Part shown: positions 18,569-28,408 of the stretch, one piece after another
Layout: each line of letters begins with the position of its first letter
Numbering within the stretch: the stretch's first letter is position 1
From: Oscillospiraceae bacterium
GTDB lineage: Bacteria > Bacillota > Clostridia > Oscillospirales > Ruminococcaceae
Length of the DNA: 64,000 nucleotides
Reading direction: 5' to 3'
NCBI GenBank assembly: GCA_017847885.1
Contig: JAGAUA010000054.1
Location: 45,847 to 109,846 of the forward strand
Notes under the pieces: model-generated
What the model was told of the DNA's origin: nothing
Databases searched by the model: none
What the model saw: only the letters and a program-made list of their open reading frames with translations
Made by a program: the position numbers and the translations under genes

Positions 18569-19963
18569 TTACTCAAAAAGCTCTGCCGCACGCGGATTAT
18601 ACTTTTCATTCAGAAGCTTTTCATTGATACGGTCCAGCGCTGCTTTCGGAAGAAGCGACAGCAAATTCCAGCCAAGCTCGATAGTTTCGTCGATAGAACG
18701 GTTTTCATCGGGACGCTGTGTTACAAAATACTTTTCAAACATCTTGCCGAAGTTCATATACGCCTTGTCAAGCTCGGAAAGCTCGTCCTCGCCGATTACC
18801 GAAGCAAGCGCCCTCGCCTCAATAACCTTTGCATAGCAGGCAAAAAGCTGGTTTGCAACATCGGAATGGTCAGCACGGGTATACCCCTCGCCTATTCCGT
18901 CCTTCATAAGACGCGAAAGCGACGGAAGCACCGCTATCGGCGGATACACGCCCGTCTGGTCAAGGTTTCGGTCAAGAACTATCTGTCCCTCGGTAATATA
19001 CCCCGTAAGGTCGGGAACAGGGTGAGTGATATCGTCGTTAGGCATGGTAAGGATAGGAATTTGCGTTACCGAACCCTCGGAGCCTTTTATTACGCCTGCG
19101 CGCTCATAAATGGAAGCAAGGTCGGAGTACAGATAACCCGGAAAGCCCTTACGTCCCGGGATCTCACCCTTTGAGGAGGAAAACTCGCGGACTGCCTCGG
19201 CATAAGAGGTCATATCGGTAAGTATTACCAGAATGTGCATATTCTTTTCAAAGGCAAGGTATTCCGCAACGGTAAGCGCACATCGGGGCGTGAGGATACG
19301 CTCGATTATCGGGTCGTTTGAAAGGTTAAGGAACATAACGACCTTCTGCAATACGCCGCTTTCCTCAAAGCTTCGCTTAAAGTAATCGGCAACGTCGTTC
19401 TTAACGCCCATTGCTGCAAAAATAACTGCGAATTCCTGTCCGCTGTCCTCGGCAATTTTAGCCTGACGCACTATCTGCACGGCAAGCTTGTTATGGGAAA
19501 GACCTGAGCCCGAAAATATCGGGAGCTTCTGTCCTCTGATAAGGGTCATAAGCGCGTCTATCGAGGAAATACCCGTGTGAATGTAGTTTCTCGGATAGGA
19601 ACGGGAAACGGGATTAAGTGGCTTGCCGTTTATGTCGGCGGTCTTCTCGGCAAAAATTTCGCCAAGCCCGTCTATCGGTCTGCCTGCGCCGTTAAAGACA
19701 CGTCCCAGCACCTCAGTCGAAAGGGGCATTTCCATAGGTCTGCCGAGGAAACGGGTCTTTGTATTTTTCAGTGAAAGACCATTTGTGCCCTCAAACACCT
19801 GCAAAACCGCCTTTTTGCCCGACACCTCAACAACTCTGCCTATTCTTGATGAGCCGTCGTCAAGGCGTATCTCGACAACTTCATCGTACGAAACATTTTC
19901 AACATCGTCAAGAACTACAAGAGGTCCGTTTATCTCACTAAGACCCACATACTGCAAACTCAT
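18569..19963 (-). CDS. ntpB: V-type ATP synthase subunit B (non-catalytic)
   Basis: A 464-residue regulatory nucleotide-binding subunit. Visible are [16 protein letters not shown], the degenerate Walker region [18 protein letters not shown] lacking the GKT of the A subunit, [32 protein letters not shown], and [20 protein letters not shown]. Length and motifs are standard. The start lies just past the A stop codon, with its ribosome site GGAGG inside the A coding end, implying coupled A and B translation. Confidence 0.97.
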   Translation of the reverse strand: MSLQYVGLSEINGPLVVLDDVENVSYDEVVEIRLDDGSSRIGRVVEVSGKKAVLQVFEGTNGLSLKNTKTRFLGRPMEMPLSTEVLGRVFNGAGRPIDGLGEIFAEKTADINGKPLNPVSRSYPRNYIHTGISSIDALMTLIRGQKLPIFSGSGLSHNKLAVQIVRQAKIAEDSGQEFAVIFAAMGVKNDVADYFKRSFEESGVLQKVVMFLNLSNDPIIERILTPRCALTVAEYLAFEKNMHILVILTDMTSYAEAVREFSSSKGEIPGRKGFPGYLYSDLASIYERAGVIKGSEGSVTQIPILTMPNDDITHPVPDLTGYITEGQIVLDRNLDQTGVYPPIAVLPSLSRLMKDGIGEGYTRADHSDVANQLFACYAKVIEARALASVIGEDELSELDKAYMNFGKMFEKYFVTQRPDENRSIDETIELGWNLLSLLPKAALDRINEKLLNEKYNPRAAELFE

Positions 19964-19965
19964 TT

Positions 19966-21720
19966 TCAGACCTCCGTTTCAAGCTTTTTAAGAGTCTGCT
20001 CCACTTCAACCGAAAGAAGTCTGAACAGCTCGGGCTTGTCATTCGGGATATCGTACTTCATTTTGATGACCTTTTCAAACAGTCCCTTTTCGGCAATGGT
20101 GCTTACGGGTATGCCCTTTGCCACCACCTGACGGCACTTATCGTACAGAGTCAAGATTATTCCCATCATTTTGAACTGCTTTTCAAGGGGCACGTAGGTA
20201 TCGTCCTTGTGATAGGCGTTCTGCTGCAAAAATCCCACGCGGACGACCCTTGCTATCTCAATAACAAGCTTTTGGTCCTCGGGAAGTACGTCCGAGCCGA
20301 TAAGCTTGACTATCTCCATCAGCTTATGCTCTTCAAGAAGAATATTTGAAATGCGCTGACGGTACTTTAAAAAGTCAAGGCTTACGTTTTCGTCATAATA
20401 ATTTGCAAGGTCGTCCAGATATTCGGAATAACTGTCGTTCCAGTTGATTGCAGGATAGTGGCGCGCATAGGCAAGGGACTTGTCAAGCGCCCAGAAGCAG
20501 CGCACAAAACGCTTTGTGTTTTGAGTAACAGGCTCGGAAAAGTCCGAACCCTGGGGAGATACCGCACCGATTATCGTTACCGAGCCTTCCCTTCCGTTAA
20601 GGGTCTCAACGTAACCCGCACGCTCATAGAAGTCGGAAATACGGGACGGCAGATATGCGGGGAAGCCCTCCTCGGCAGGCATTTCCTCCAAACGTCCGCT
20701 TATCTCACGGAGAGCCTCCGCCCAGCGCGAGGTGGAGTCCGCCATAATGGCAATGTGATAACCCATGTCGCGGTAATACTCCGCAAGAGTTATGCCCGTA
20801 TAGATAGAAGCCTCACGGGCTGCAACAGGCATATTCGAGGTGTTTGCGATAAGGACAGTTCTGTCGGTAAGCGCCTTTCCCGTTCTCGGGTCGATAAGCT
20901 GGGAGAATTCCTCCAAAACCTGAGTCATCTCGTTTCCGCGCTCGCCGCAGCCGATATACACGATAATATCCGCGTCGCACCATTTTGCAAGCTGGTGCTG
21001 GGTCATGGTCTTGCCCGTGCCGAAGCCGCCCGGTACAGCGGCAGTTCCGCCCTTTGCGATAGGCAGAATGGTGTCGATAACGCGCTGACCCGTAATAAGC
21101 GGCTTACTTATGGGCAGACGCTCCTTAAAGGGTCTGCTTTGCTTGATAGGCCATTTCTGACACAAGGTCAGGTCAACCGTTTCGCCCTTTTCGGTTTTTA
21201 TCTGCACTACCTTGTCATTGACTGTGTACTCGCCGTTTTCGGCAGTCCATACTACCTCGCCGCGCAGCTTCGGGTGAAGCATACAGCGGTGTTCTATCAC
21301 GGGTGTTTCGGGGCATACCGCATAGATATCGCCGCCCTCAAGCATATCCCCCACTTTTGCTTTTATTGTGACCTTGTATTTTTTTACCGTATCCAGTGAC
21401 GAAACGCCCGAGCCCTCTGCAATAAATGCACCGCTGATATTTTCAAGCTGCTTCAGCGGACGTTCGATGCCGTCAAAAATATTGGACAGTATTCCGGGCC
21501 CTAAGGTTGCCGACATGGGCATACCGCTTCCCTCAACAGGCTCGCCCGGCTTCAGTCCCGTTGTTGACTCGTATACCTGTATTGTTGTTTCTTCGGAGTT
21601 AATGCCGATGACCTCGCCTATAAGGCGCTTTGTTCCGACATAAACCATTTCAAGCATTGAGAAATCCTTTGTATCCCGAACCTTTACAACAGGGCCGTTA
21701 ATGGAAAAAATCGTATTCAA
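19966..21720 (-). CDS. ntpA: V-type ATP synthase subunit A (catalytic)
   Basis: The 584-residue catalytic subunit of the V-type ATPase. It has the N-terminal barrel, the A-subunit-specific bulge (about residues 110-190), Walker [18 protein letters not shown] near residue 235, [11 protein letters not shown], and [24 protein letters not shown] take the TTG at 21720 as start because GGAGG lies 7 bases before it; a TTG two codons upstream would touch that site. Hydrolysis or synthesis of ATP drives ion transport through the K/I membrane sector. Confidence 0.96.
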   Translation of the reverse strand: MNTIFSINGPVVKVRDTKDFSMLEMVYVGTKRLIGEVIGINSEETTIQVYESTTGLKPGEPVEGSGMPMSATLGPGILSNIFDGIERPLKQLENISGAFIAEGSGVSSLDTVKKYKVTIKAKVGDMLEGGDIYAVCPETPVIEHRCMLHPKLRGEVVWTAENGEYTVNDKVVQIKTEKGETVDLTLCQKWPIKQSRPFKERLPISKPLITGQRVIDTILPIAKGGTAAVPGGFGTGKTMTQHQLAKWCDADIIVYIGCGERGNEMTQVLEEFSQLIDPRTGKALTDRTVLIANTSNMPVAAREASIYTGITLAEYYRDMGYHIAIMADSTSRWAEALREISGRLEEMPAEEGFPAYLPSRISDFYERAGYVETLNGREGSVTIIGAVSPQGSDFSEPVTQNTKRFVRCFWALDKSLAYARHYPAINWNDSYSEYLDDLANYYDENVSLDFLKYRQRISNILLEEHKLMEIVKLIGSDVLPEDQKLVIEIARVVRVGFLQQNAYHKDDTYVPLEKQFKMMGIILTLYDKCRQVVAKGIPVSTIAEKGLFEKVIKMKYDIPNDKPELFRLLSVEVEQTLKKLETEV

Positions 21721-21751
21721 TGCCAAACCTCCTTGTCAAAACTTTGCAAAT

Positions 21752-22339
21752 TTACTGTGCAAAAGCATTGCTGTTGGTGAAAATACGTTTTTGCTCCTCA
21801 ACAGCCAAATCAAAAGTTTTATCGGATATTACGCCCTTTTGCTTGTTGTAAACCGAAATTCCGCCCAGCCTTATCTTTTCATCGGGGAGAAACGTTACAT
21901 TTTCAGCGCGTATCGCCTTTTTCAGCGTATCGGCATACTTCATATCCTCGGGAGAAAGATAGATTTCCGACCCCTCCGTGACCTGAATAAGAAGCAGCTT
22001 TTTGATGAGCATATCCACATATTTTGGCGTACCGCGGTACTCGGCGATCTTCTGCTCCACCACGGCGAAAACCTTTGCTGTAAGCTCATCGCGGTGCTGG
22101 AGCACTTCCTTTTTCATGTTCAGTTCAGCCTTTGAAATGTCGCGGACAAAACGGTTTTCGTTCTTCTTTGAGTTTACGTTAAGGTGTTTCTCGGCAGCCT
22201 CCTGAGATTCTCTTTCTGCTTCGTCGAGAATGGATTTCTTCTCTGCTTCGGCCTCAGCAAGCATATCGTTGACCTTGTTTTCGATCTCGCTGTTTACTGC
22301 GTCAATAAACTTTTGCAGCTTTTCGTTGTTCATATCCAT
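21752..22339 (-). CDS. ntpE: V-type ATP synthase subunit E
   Basis: A 195-residue peripheral-stalk subunit: a long charged N-terminal coiled coil (about residues 8-75, rich in EAEAEKKSILDEAERE) followed by a globular C-terminal domain. Pairs with the G/H-type subunit encoded at the start of the operon. AAAGGAG precedes the ATG; 25 bp before subunit A. Confidence 0.86.
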   Translation of the reverse strand: MDMNNEKLQKFIDAVNSEIENKVNDMLAEAEAEKKSILDEAERESQEAAEKHLNVNSKKNENRFVRDISKAELNMKKEVLQHRDELTAKVFAVVEQKIAEYRGTPKYVDMLIKKLLLIQVTEGSEIYLSPEDMKYADTLKKAIRAENVTFLPDEKIRLGGISVYNKQKGVISDKTFDLAVEEQKRIFTNSNAFAQ

Positions 22340-22351
22340 AAGATCTCTCCT

Positions 22352-22660
22352 TTAAAGCTTCAAACCAATAGCAGATTCGATGTATTTCGATATTGTTTCG
22401 GTAATGTTCGAGGTAGTGTGACGGTCGGGAATTTCCACGATAAGCGGCTGCTTTCGGTTCAGCTTATAGTCGTAAACCGTTTCGCTGCAAAGCTTCACAA
22501 GCTTTTCCGTTATCAGTATCACTGCGTTTTCCCTGTCGTTCATTGCCTCCGAAAGCGCCTTCTGCACCTCGTCGGGCTTATGGACGACTACCCCGTCAAT
22601 ACCCGCAAGTCTCATTCCTACCTGCGTATCAATATTATCGCTTATCAAATAAAAGCGCAT
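22352..22660 (-). CDS. V-type ATP synthase subunit F
   Basis: A 102-residue small rotor-stalk subunit with the CheY-like pattern of the family: MRFYLISDNIDTQVGMRLAGIDG, a central AVILITEKLVKLCSETV and PLIVEIPD near residue 77. ACGGAGG precedes the ATG. Gene letters for this subunit differ between species (F in bacteria, NtpG in Enterococcus), so no symbol is given. Confidence 0.88.
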   Translation of the reverse strand: MRFYLISDNIDTQVGMRLAGIDGVVVHKPDEVQKALSEAMNDRENAVILITEKLVKLCSETVYDYKLNRKQPLIVEIPDRHTTSNITETISKYIESAIGLKL

Positions 22661-22675
22661 AACAGCCTCCGTTTT

Positions 22676-23122
22676 TTAGATAAACAGCATAAGAAGTGCA
22701 ACAACAAATCCGTACAGCGCACAGCCTTCACCCAGCGCAACAAAGATAAGTGCCTTTGAGAAGGACTTGGGATCCTCGCTTACTGCACCGATAGCGGCAG
22801 GAGCGGCAGCTGCAACGGCAAGTCCGCCGCCTATCGAGCCAAGACCTACCGCAAGTGCTGCGGCAAGATATCCCATGCCGTTGTCAGAGCTTTCAGCCTC
22901 GGCAGAAGCGGAAGTGCTTTCGCTTGGAGCGGACTCCTCAGCGGAAACGTACATACCGATAGGAAGTGCGGCGCATATTATCATTACGCCGAAGAAAGAG
23001 CAGATATTGCCGATAATAGCGTTCTTTACCGACTTTTCGCCGCGTTTTTTCTTCACGGCAATTACAACGGGGAGAATAAGGATCGCAACGATCACAACAG
23101 GAAGTAAAAAGATGTACAGCAT
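22676..23122 (-). CDS. ntpK: V-type ATP synthase subunit K (membrane rotor ring), four-helix form with one ion-binding site
   Basis: A 148-residue proteolipid. Hydrophobic segments lie at about 2-23, 38-60, 84-113 and 121-147. Only the second pair looks like a c-ring hairpin: a Gly/Ala-rich helix followed by ALGEGCALYGFVVALL with the ion-binding Glu132. The first pair is joined by a basic KKKRGEK loop and followed by a Ser/Glu-rich linker (residues 61-80) and does not resemble a rotor hairpin. Start: ATG at 23122 with GGAGG 8 bases upstream. Next to the Glu is Gly, not the Ser/Thr seen in many Na+ rings, so ion choice is open. Confidence 0.88.
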   Translation of the reverse strand: MLYIFLLPVVIVAILILPVVIAVKKKRGEKSVKNAIIGNICSFFGVMIICAALPIGMYVSAEESAPSESTSASAEAESSDNGMGYLAAALAVGLGSIGGGLAVAAAAPAAIGAVSEDPKSFSKALIFVALGEGCALYGFVVALLMLFI

Positions 23123-23141
23123 AATTAATTCCTCCAAAAAA

Positions 23142-25079
23142 TCAGTCTATGGTTTCATCATAATTAATTTTAACGGGTGTAAACGGTTTTCCGTCGCCCG
23201 AATAAAAACGTGAGAAAATTTCGTAAAATTCAAGACGCAAGGTCTGAATTCCCACAAGCAGACCCTCGATGCCCATTACAAAGATGTTGCCCAATACCAC
23301 AACAACAGGCACGGCAGCCGAGGATACCTGATTTGCAAGCGCCATAACAACAAGCATCATTGACGCATGGGAAAGCACAAAGCCGCCTATACGTACAAAG
23401 GAAAGGGTGTTTGTGGCATATCCCAGCAGGAACTCAAATACCTCAAAGAAGTTTGAAGCGATAAAGTCGGTCAGACCGCCTTCAAGCTCATATTTTTTGC
23501 CCTTCACCCAATAGGTCAGCGGCTCACGCAGGAACATGACAACAAGGGGCAGGATGATAAGCGTTATTACATAAACAGGCGTGAAAAGCTTTGCGCCGAG
23601 AAGCGTGCCCACTGCGCCGACAAGTATTGAGCCGAAGAATACCAGACCCGCAATACCGTTGTTGCCGAACAGCGCTTCTTCATATTTTTTGTTCTTTATT
23701 CCCGTGACGATGTTTATCAGTATCGAAATGAGCATTATCAGCACGCCCAATGCTATCGCGCCGATAAGTATCGTTGTAACGTTGTGCATTATTTTAAATG
23801 GCAGGAAGGTTATTCCCAGCGCCTCGTACACAGGGTCGAGAAGCTCCTCGTATCCGAAAACGCTTCCGTAGATAAGCCCGAAAAACGCACCCGAGATGCC
23901 CACTCTTGTGAGTATCGGTCCAAGGGCAAACTTCTTGAATTTCCACAGCAGCGCGCCTGCTATTGCAAGCACCAGACCTTGTCCCAAATCGCCGAACATT
24001 ATTCCGAACAAAAGCGTGTAGGTCACCGCCACAAAGGTCGTGGGGTTTATACCGTTATAGGACGGCAGACCGTACATTTCCACAAACATTGAAAACGGGC
24101 TTGTAAACCTGTTGTTTTTCAGTTTAATGGGCGGTGCAAGCTTGCCGTTTGCGTCCGCAGGCTGGAGAACTACCGACACGCTTTCAAGTTCGTCGAAAAG
24201 CTCCAGAAACCTGTCTGATTCGCTTTTGGGGATAAAGCCGACGATGTAAAATTTGTCGTTTACCACGGCAGCCTTGTTCCTCAAATCAAAGTTGTCGTGC
24301 TGGGCTTTCAGCCTTGAAAAGATGCAGCAAAGCTTGTCCGTTTCGCCTTCCATAAGCTCGGAAGCCTTTTTCTGACATTCGTCAATAAGCTTTTTGTCAT
24401 CCTCAACCATTTTGTGAAGCTCGGCGGAAGCTTCCTTTGAGTCGCCGTGGACGAAATCGGGAATATGGGTTCTTTCAAAGTAAAGCCTGTCAAAAACGTC
24501 GTCTATCTCTTCACAATATGCCACAGGAACAAAATACATTCCCCAGTAATATTCCTTTTCTTCGCTGAAATGCGTAAAATAAAACGGCTTGTCATCGTAA
24601 TACGAAAGCTTGCTGTAACTGTCCACAGGAAGCCGTCCGAGACGGACCTTTATATGCTCGCAGTTGAATATCTGCTGGAAATCTGCGTCAAGTCCCTGAA
24701 GATGGTCGACCTGATACATAGCCTGCTCGTGGACGGAAAGCTGCTCGCAGGCTTTCTTTTCCTCTTCCTTTAGCGCTTCAAGCTTTTGACGGACGCCTCT
24801 TACATACTTGTCCAGCTTATCAAGGCTGTCATTTTCAACCGACGAATAATCGGTGCTTTTGAATTTTATTCCCGTTCTGTTTGATATTTCGCTTAGCTGC
24901 TTCAAAATCGGAGTATAGGGATTTTCCTCTTTCAGCGTAACAAAGCCCGACTTTTTCTCCGCCATTTTTGTAGCCGACTCAATGTGAAAACAACCGCAGT
25001 CGCTGAGCTTTACGAGTACTGTATCAAGATCCTTAATAAATCCCGCAATATTCACAAGCTCCATTCTTTCAATTGACAC
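23142..25079 (-). CDS. ntpI: V-type ATP synthase subunit I (membrane stator)
   Basis: A 645-residue stator subunit. The N-terminal half (about 1-330) is soluble and coiled-coil, linking to the peripheral stalks; the C-terminal half has about seven membrane segments, including FVAVTYTLLFGIMFGDLGQG near residue 345 and FVRIGGFVLSHASMMLVVM near 560, the helix with the conserved channel Arg. I choose the GTG at 25079, spaced 10 bases from AAAGGGG; a TTG two codons earlier overlaps the ribosome site. It precedes subunit K by 19 bp. Confidence 0.93.
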   Translation of the reverse strand: MSIERMELVNIAGFIKDLDTVLVKLSDCGCFHIESATKMAEKKSGFVTLKEENPYTPILKQLSEISNRTGIKFKSTDYSSVENDSLDKLDKYVRGVRQKLEALKEEEKKACEQLSVHEQAMYQVDHLQGLDADFQQIFNCEHIKVRLGRLPVDSYSKLSYYDDKPFYFTHFSEEKEYYWGMYFVPVAYCEEIDDVFDRLYFERTHIPDFVHGDSKEASAELHKMVEDDKKLIDECQKKASELMEGETDKLCCIFSRLKAQHDNFDLRNKAAVVNDKFYIVGFIPKSESDRFLELFDELESVSVVLQPADANGKLAPPIKLKNNRFTSPFSMFVEMYGLPSYNGINPTTFVAVTYTLLFGIMFGDLGQGLVLAIAGALLWKFKKFALGPILTRVGISGAFFGLIYGSVFGYEELLDPVYEALGITFLPFKIMHNVTTILIGAIALGVLIMLISILINIVTGIKNKKYEEALFGNNGIAGLVFFGSILVGAVGTLLGAKLFTPVYVITLIILPLVVMFLREPLTYWVKGKKYELEGGLTDFIASNFFEVFEFLLGYATNTLSFVRIGGFVLSHASMMLVVMALANQVSSAAVPVVVVLGNIFVMGIEGLLVGIQTLRLEFYEIFSRFYSGDGKPFTPVKINYDETID

Positions 25080-25094
25080 AGGCAAATCACCCCT

Positions 25095-26126
25095 TTACAT
25101 TATAATAAGCGACGCAATTTTATTTGCTTCTATTCCATACCGTATGCCCTCGATTATTCTGATTATATTTCTTACCTCCATCTCAAGAAGAAATATAAAC
25201 GCATAAACGCTCAGCGGCGCTGATGTGGAACGTTTCAGCGCACGCTTTGCATAACGGTATCTCATCTTCTGTATGCTCTGCTCAAGATTATCTATCTCAT
25301 ACCCATTTCCGATTATCTGCTGACCGTACTTGGTTTTGGAAAAACGGCGGATAAACTCCTCCGAAGTAGGTGCGCTGAAAATCTCATTCTGCTTTGCGGC
25401 GGAAAGACTGTGATAAAACGGAAGCATATTCTGCTGAATGGATTCCGCCGACTCGCCGAAAAATGCGGTAAGCCGATACGCGTTTATGATGTTGATGAAA
25501 TCAATATCCGTCTCCAGAAGCACCGTCATTTCGTGAACGTCATTTTTGCTGAAATGCATTGACTCTTTAAGCCTTTTCATGTAGTACGTCCGAAGCAGCG
25601 TTTCGCATTTGGTAACGTCCACCTTTCCGTCTTTGTCGGGGGAAACGTCCTTCAAAACGTTATGATAGGGCGTTTTTTTCAGAAACACAAGCAATTCCTT
25701 AAAATCGGAAACCTTTGCAAGCTCAATAAGGTCAAAGGACATCAGATTATTGATATACACGGGAATATCCGCGATAAGCTTGTCGGATTTAGCGTTGATG
25801 TACCGTATACACCGCAAAATTTCGTCAATTTCCGTCTGGATTATCTTGTAGTTGTAAAACTCCTGGTTGGAAAGATGCTCAAAGCCCGTTATCCTGATAT
25901 AGGTCTCAAAAATGCTTCTTCTGAGCAGATTTTCCAACATTCCTCTGTGGATAGTGTTTGTATCTATCGACGAAAGCAATTCGCTGTAATGCGTGTTCTT
26001 CTTTAAATATTCCGCAGCCTCGGAAACGCTTTGCTTGTTTATCAGTTCCATGTAATCCTGATAGCTCAGCCGCTTTCCGTATATCGCCATTATCTTGGCA
26101 ACAGTAGCGTTATTGTTTTTCAACAC
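25095..26126 (-). CDS. ntpC: V-type ATP synthase subunit C
   Basis: A 343-residue helical subunit of the AC39/NtpC family that caps the rotor ring and couples the central shaft to it. Features seen: VAKIMAIYGKRLSYQDYMELI at the N-terminus, MSFDLIELAKVSDFKELL, a central ETDIDFINIINAYRL, and a C-terminal LLEMEVRNIIRIIEGIRYG, the helix typical of the family. Start is GTG at 26126 with AAAGGAG 10 bases upstream. Nine bases before subunit I. Confidence 0.9.
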   Translation of the reverse strand: MLKNNNATVAKIMAIYGKRLSYQDYMELINKQSVSEAAEYLKKNTHYSELLSSIDTNTIHRGMLENLLRRSIFETYIRITGFEHLSNQEFYNYKIIQTEIDEILRCIRYINAKSDKLIADIPVYINNLMSFDLIELAKVSDFKELLVFLKKTPYHNVLKDVSPDKDGKVDVTKCETLLRTYYMKRLKESMHFSKNDVHEMTVLLETDIDFINIINAYRLTAFFGESAESIQQNMLPFYHSLSAAKQNEIFSAPTSEEFIRRFSKTKYGQQIIGNGYEIDNLEQSIQKMRYRYAKRALKRSTSAPLSVYAFIFLLEMEVRNIIRIIEGIRYGIEANKIASLIIM

Positions 26127-26162
26127 GGCAAAGGCTCTCCTTTCCCGAAAAATTCATATAAA

Positions 26163-26477
26163 TTAACCGCCGATAATGCTTCCGAATATACTGTTTTCCC
26201 ACTCGGCATGGTTATTTTCAAACACTTCGTCAAGCCGCCTTATCTCTTCCTTTTTGCGCTTTTCTATCTCGGCAAGCTTTTCATCTGTCTTTTTCTGCTC
26301 TTCAAGCTCGATTTTTTTCAGGTCGTTTTCAACCTTACTGATTTTTTCGTTGATCAATTTCTCTTCTTCGGCTTTTGCGTCCGCTATAAGCTGATTTTTC
26401 TTCTTTTCAGCTTCCTCAAGGCGCTTTTGAGCATTCTGTTCGATCTCTAGAATACTTGCGATTATGTTGTTTTCCAT
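26163..26477 (-). CDS. V-type ATPase peripheral-stalk subunit (G/H type)
   Basis: A 104-residue protein that is almost entirely charged coiled coil (residues about 10-85, Glu/Lys rich) with a short C-terminal tail FENNHAEWENSIFGSIIGG. In bacterial V-ATPase operons such a gene at the head encodes the partner of subunit E in the peripheral stalk. I take the ATG at 26477 (CAGGTGA upstream); an in-frame ATG at 26540 overlaps the preceding stop codon but lacks a ribosome site. Confidence 0.78.
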   Translation of the reverse strand: MENNIIASILEIEQNAQKRLEEAEKKKNQLIADAKAEEEKLINEKISKVENDLKKIELEEQKKTDEKLAEIEKRKKEEIRRLDEVFENNHAEWENSIFGSIIGG

Positions 26478-26540
26478 AAAATCACCTGTTTCCGTACAAT
26501 AAGCCTGCACCGTACAAAACGCCGCAGGCTTACATATCAT
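26478..26540 (-). other. Gene junction with hairpin before the V-ATPase genes
   Basis: Between the PFL-family stop and the first V-ATPase gene, the reverse strand has an 8-bp inverted repeat (AAGCCTGC / GCAGGCTT, loop 15). No T run follows, so it is not an obvious terminator; it may be a processing or stability hairpin that lets PFL-ACT and V-ATPase messages be expressed at different levels. No promoter is evident here. Confidence 0.4.
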
Positions 26541-27895
26541 TAGTTTTTAAGGCTGTGGAGAGGAGCAGGTATCTGTCCGCCTCTGGAAATAAATTTAGAT
26601 GGCGAATAGGTATTGACCTTCATTACGGGGCCTCTTCCGAAAAGTCCGCCCCAATCAAGAACGTCGCCCTCCTTCATGCCGATAGCAGGGATAACTCTTA
26701 CCGCAGTTGTCTTGCTGTTTACCATACCGATAGCGGCTTCGTCGGCGATAATGCCCGAGATAACGTCCTCGGTAGTATCCCCGGGAATGCATATCATATC
26801 CAGACCCACAGAGCATACAGCGGTCATTGCTTCCAGCTTTTCGATAGCAAGCGCGCCGCACTCGGCAGCAGCTATCATGCCTGCGTCCTCGGATACGGGA
26901 ATAAATGCGCCCGAAAGTCCGCCGATACGCGAGCAAGCCATTACGCCGCCCTTTTTGACCGCGTCGTTGAGCAGAGCAAGGGTAGCTGTTGTACCGCAGG
27001 CACCGCACTTTTCAAGACCTATCTCTTCAAGGATATACGCAACGCTGTCGCCAACCGCAGGTGTAGGCGCAAGGGAAAGGTCAACTATACCAAAGGGTAC
27101 GCCCAGCCTCTCGGAAGCGGTAACGCCCACAAGCTGACCGACACGCGTAATTTTGTACGAGGTCTTTTTGATGACATCGGAGATCTGCGTAATATCTGCA
27201 TCGGGATATTTTCTGAGTGCGGAACGTACTACGCCCGGACCGGAAACGCCAACGTTGATAATGCAGTCGGGCTCGCCTACGCCGTGGAATGCGCCAGCCA
27301 TGAACGGGTTATCCTCGACAGCGTTGCAGAACACAACAAGCTTTGCCGCGCCGAAGCACTGATTGTCAACGGTAAGCTCTGCGGTTTTCTTTACGATACG
27401 TCCCATCATGCGGCAGGCGTCAAGGTTTATGCCTGTTTTTGTGGAACCGACATTTACCGACGAACATACGCAGGTGGTGGAAGCAAGCGCCTCGGGAATG
27501 GACTCGATAAGTCTTTCGTCGCCTGCGGAAAAGCCCTTCTGAACGAGTGCGGAATAGCCGCCGATAAGGTTTACGCCGCAAGCCTTTGCAGCCTTTTCCA
27601 TTGTAAGCGCAAACTTAACGGGGCTTGCATTGCAGGCTGCCGAAACGATTGCAATAGGCGTAACGGAAAGACGCTTATTGATGATAGGGATACCGAATTC
27701 CTTTTCAATATCCTCACCGACTTTTACAAGATTTTGCGCGCAGCGTGTGATTTTGTCGTAGACCTTTGTACACGCCTTGTCAATATCGCTGTCGATACAG
27801 TCGAGAAGCGATATACCCATGGTTATTGTACGGATATCAAGACATTCGTCCTGTATCATACGGATTGTTTCAAGAATATCATGAACGTTTATCAT
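26540..27895 (-). CDS. PFL-family protein (UPF0210/DUF711)
   Basis: A 451-residue protein of the UPF0210 family, related in sequence to pyruvate formate-lyase-type barrels but without a Gly-radical site that I can see. Typical parts are [23 protein letters not shown] at the N-terminus, [17 protein letters not shown], and the C-terminal [19 protein letters not shown]. Function unknown for the family. It follows the ACT-domain gene by about 20 bp, a conserved pair across Firmicutes, and sits upstream of the V-ATPase genes without an intervening terminator. Confidence 0.87.
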   Translation of the reverse strand: MINVHDILETIRMIQDECLDIRTITMGISLLDCIDSDIDKACTKVYDKITRCAQNLVKVGEDIEKEFGIPIINKRLSVTPIAIVSAACNASPVKFALTMEKAAKACGVNLIGGYSALVQKGFSAGDERLIESIPEALASTTCVCSSVNVGSTKTGINLDACRMMGRIVKKTAELTVDNQCFGAAKLVVFCNAVEDNPFMAGAFHGVGEPDCIINVGVSGPGVVRSALRKYPDADITQISDVIKKTSYKITRVGQLVGVTASERLGVPFGIVDLSLAPTPAVGDSVAYILEEIGLEKCGACGTTATLALLNDAVKKGGVMACSRIGGLSGAFIPVSEDAGMIAAAECGALAIEKLEAMTAVCSVGLDMICIPGDTTEDVISGIIADEAAIGMVNSKTTAVRVIPAIGMKEGDVLDWGGLFGRGPVMKVNTYSPSKFISRGGQIPAPLHSLKN

Positions 27896-27914
27896 AAAAA
27901 GCTCCTATCAACGG

Positions 27915-28184
27915 TTATATTCTGTGCATGGACTCAAAGATTTCCTCGTGCATGGTATGTATCTGAAGACCGAGTTCCTCGCCGAGCTTTGTCATTCTTG
28001 TAACAAGCTCCGTGAAATCCTTATTAAGCTTTGAAATATCCACAAGCATGATCATAGCGAACATATCCTGAAGAACGCTCTGCGTAACCTCGATAACGTT
28101 TGCGTTATATTCCGTACAGATACCGCTTACCTTTGTAAGAATACCAACAGTATCCTTTCCGATTACCGTAACAACTGCTCTCAT
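27915..28184 (-). CDS. ACT domain protein (UPF0237)
   Basis: An 89-residue single-to-double ACT-type protein: RAVVTVIGKDTVGILTKVSG opening, then IEVTQSVLQDMFAMIMLVDI. ACT domains bind small molecules, usually amino acids; this UPF0237 group resembles GcvR. I take the ATG at 28184, with GGAGG 8 bases upstream. Co-oriented with the PFL-family gene, with which it probably works. Confidence 0.87.
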   Translation of the reverse strand: MRAVVTVIGKDTVGILTKVSGICTEYNANVIEVTQSVLQDMFAMIMLVDISKLNKDFTELVTRMTKLGEELGLQIHTMHEEIFESMHRI

Positions 28185-28187
28185 CAA

Positions 28188-28340
28188 TATGACCTCCGAA
28201 TATTTTAATATAAAAATACATAATACATATTAATAATAGCATATATTCTCAGAAAAATAAAGACCTATTTCAAACAAATTTGTGTGCGTTTTTCACAAAA
28301 TATATGTCTTTTTTTTGAGAAGTATGCTATTGATACATAA
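28188..28340. other. AT-rich intergenic region upstream of the ACT gene
   Basis: About 150 bp between the trpA terminator and the ACT-domain gene. It must hold the promoter of the ACT-PFL(-V-ATPase) unit; a TATTAT on the reverse strand near 28235 is a possible -10, but no convincing -35 partner was found. Nothing else recognised. Confidence 0.4.
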
Positions 28341-28392
28341 AAAATAAGCCGCTTTATTATGTTCCCGTTCATTCACGGCATAAAGCGGCTTG
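28341..28392 (-). terminator. Rho-independent terminator of the trp operon
   Basis: 12-bp perfect stem AAGCCGCTTTAT / ATAAAGCGGCTT, followed on the reverse strand by ATTTTTTATG, directly after trpA. Confidence 0.9.
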
Positions 28393-28408
28393 TGTTTTGT
28401 TATTATTT

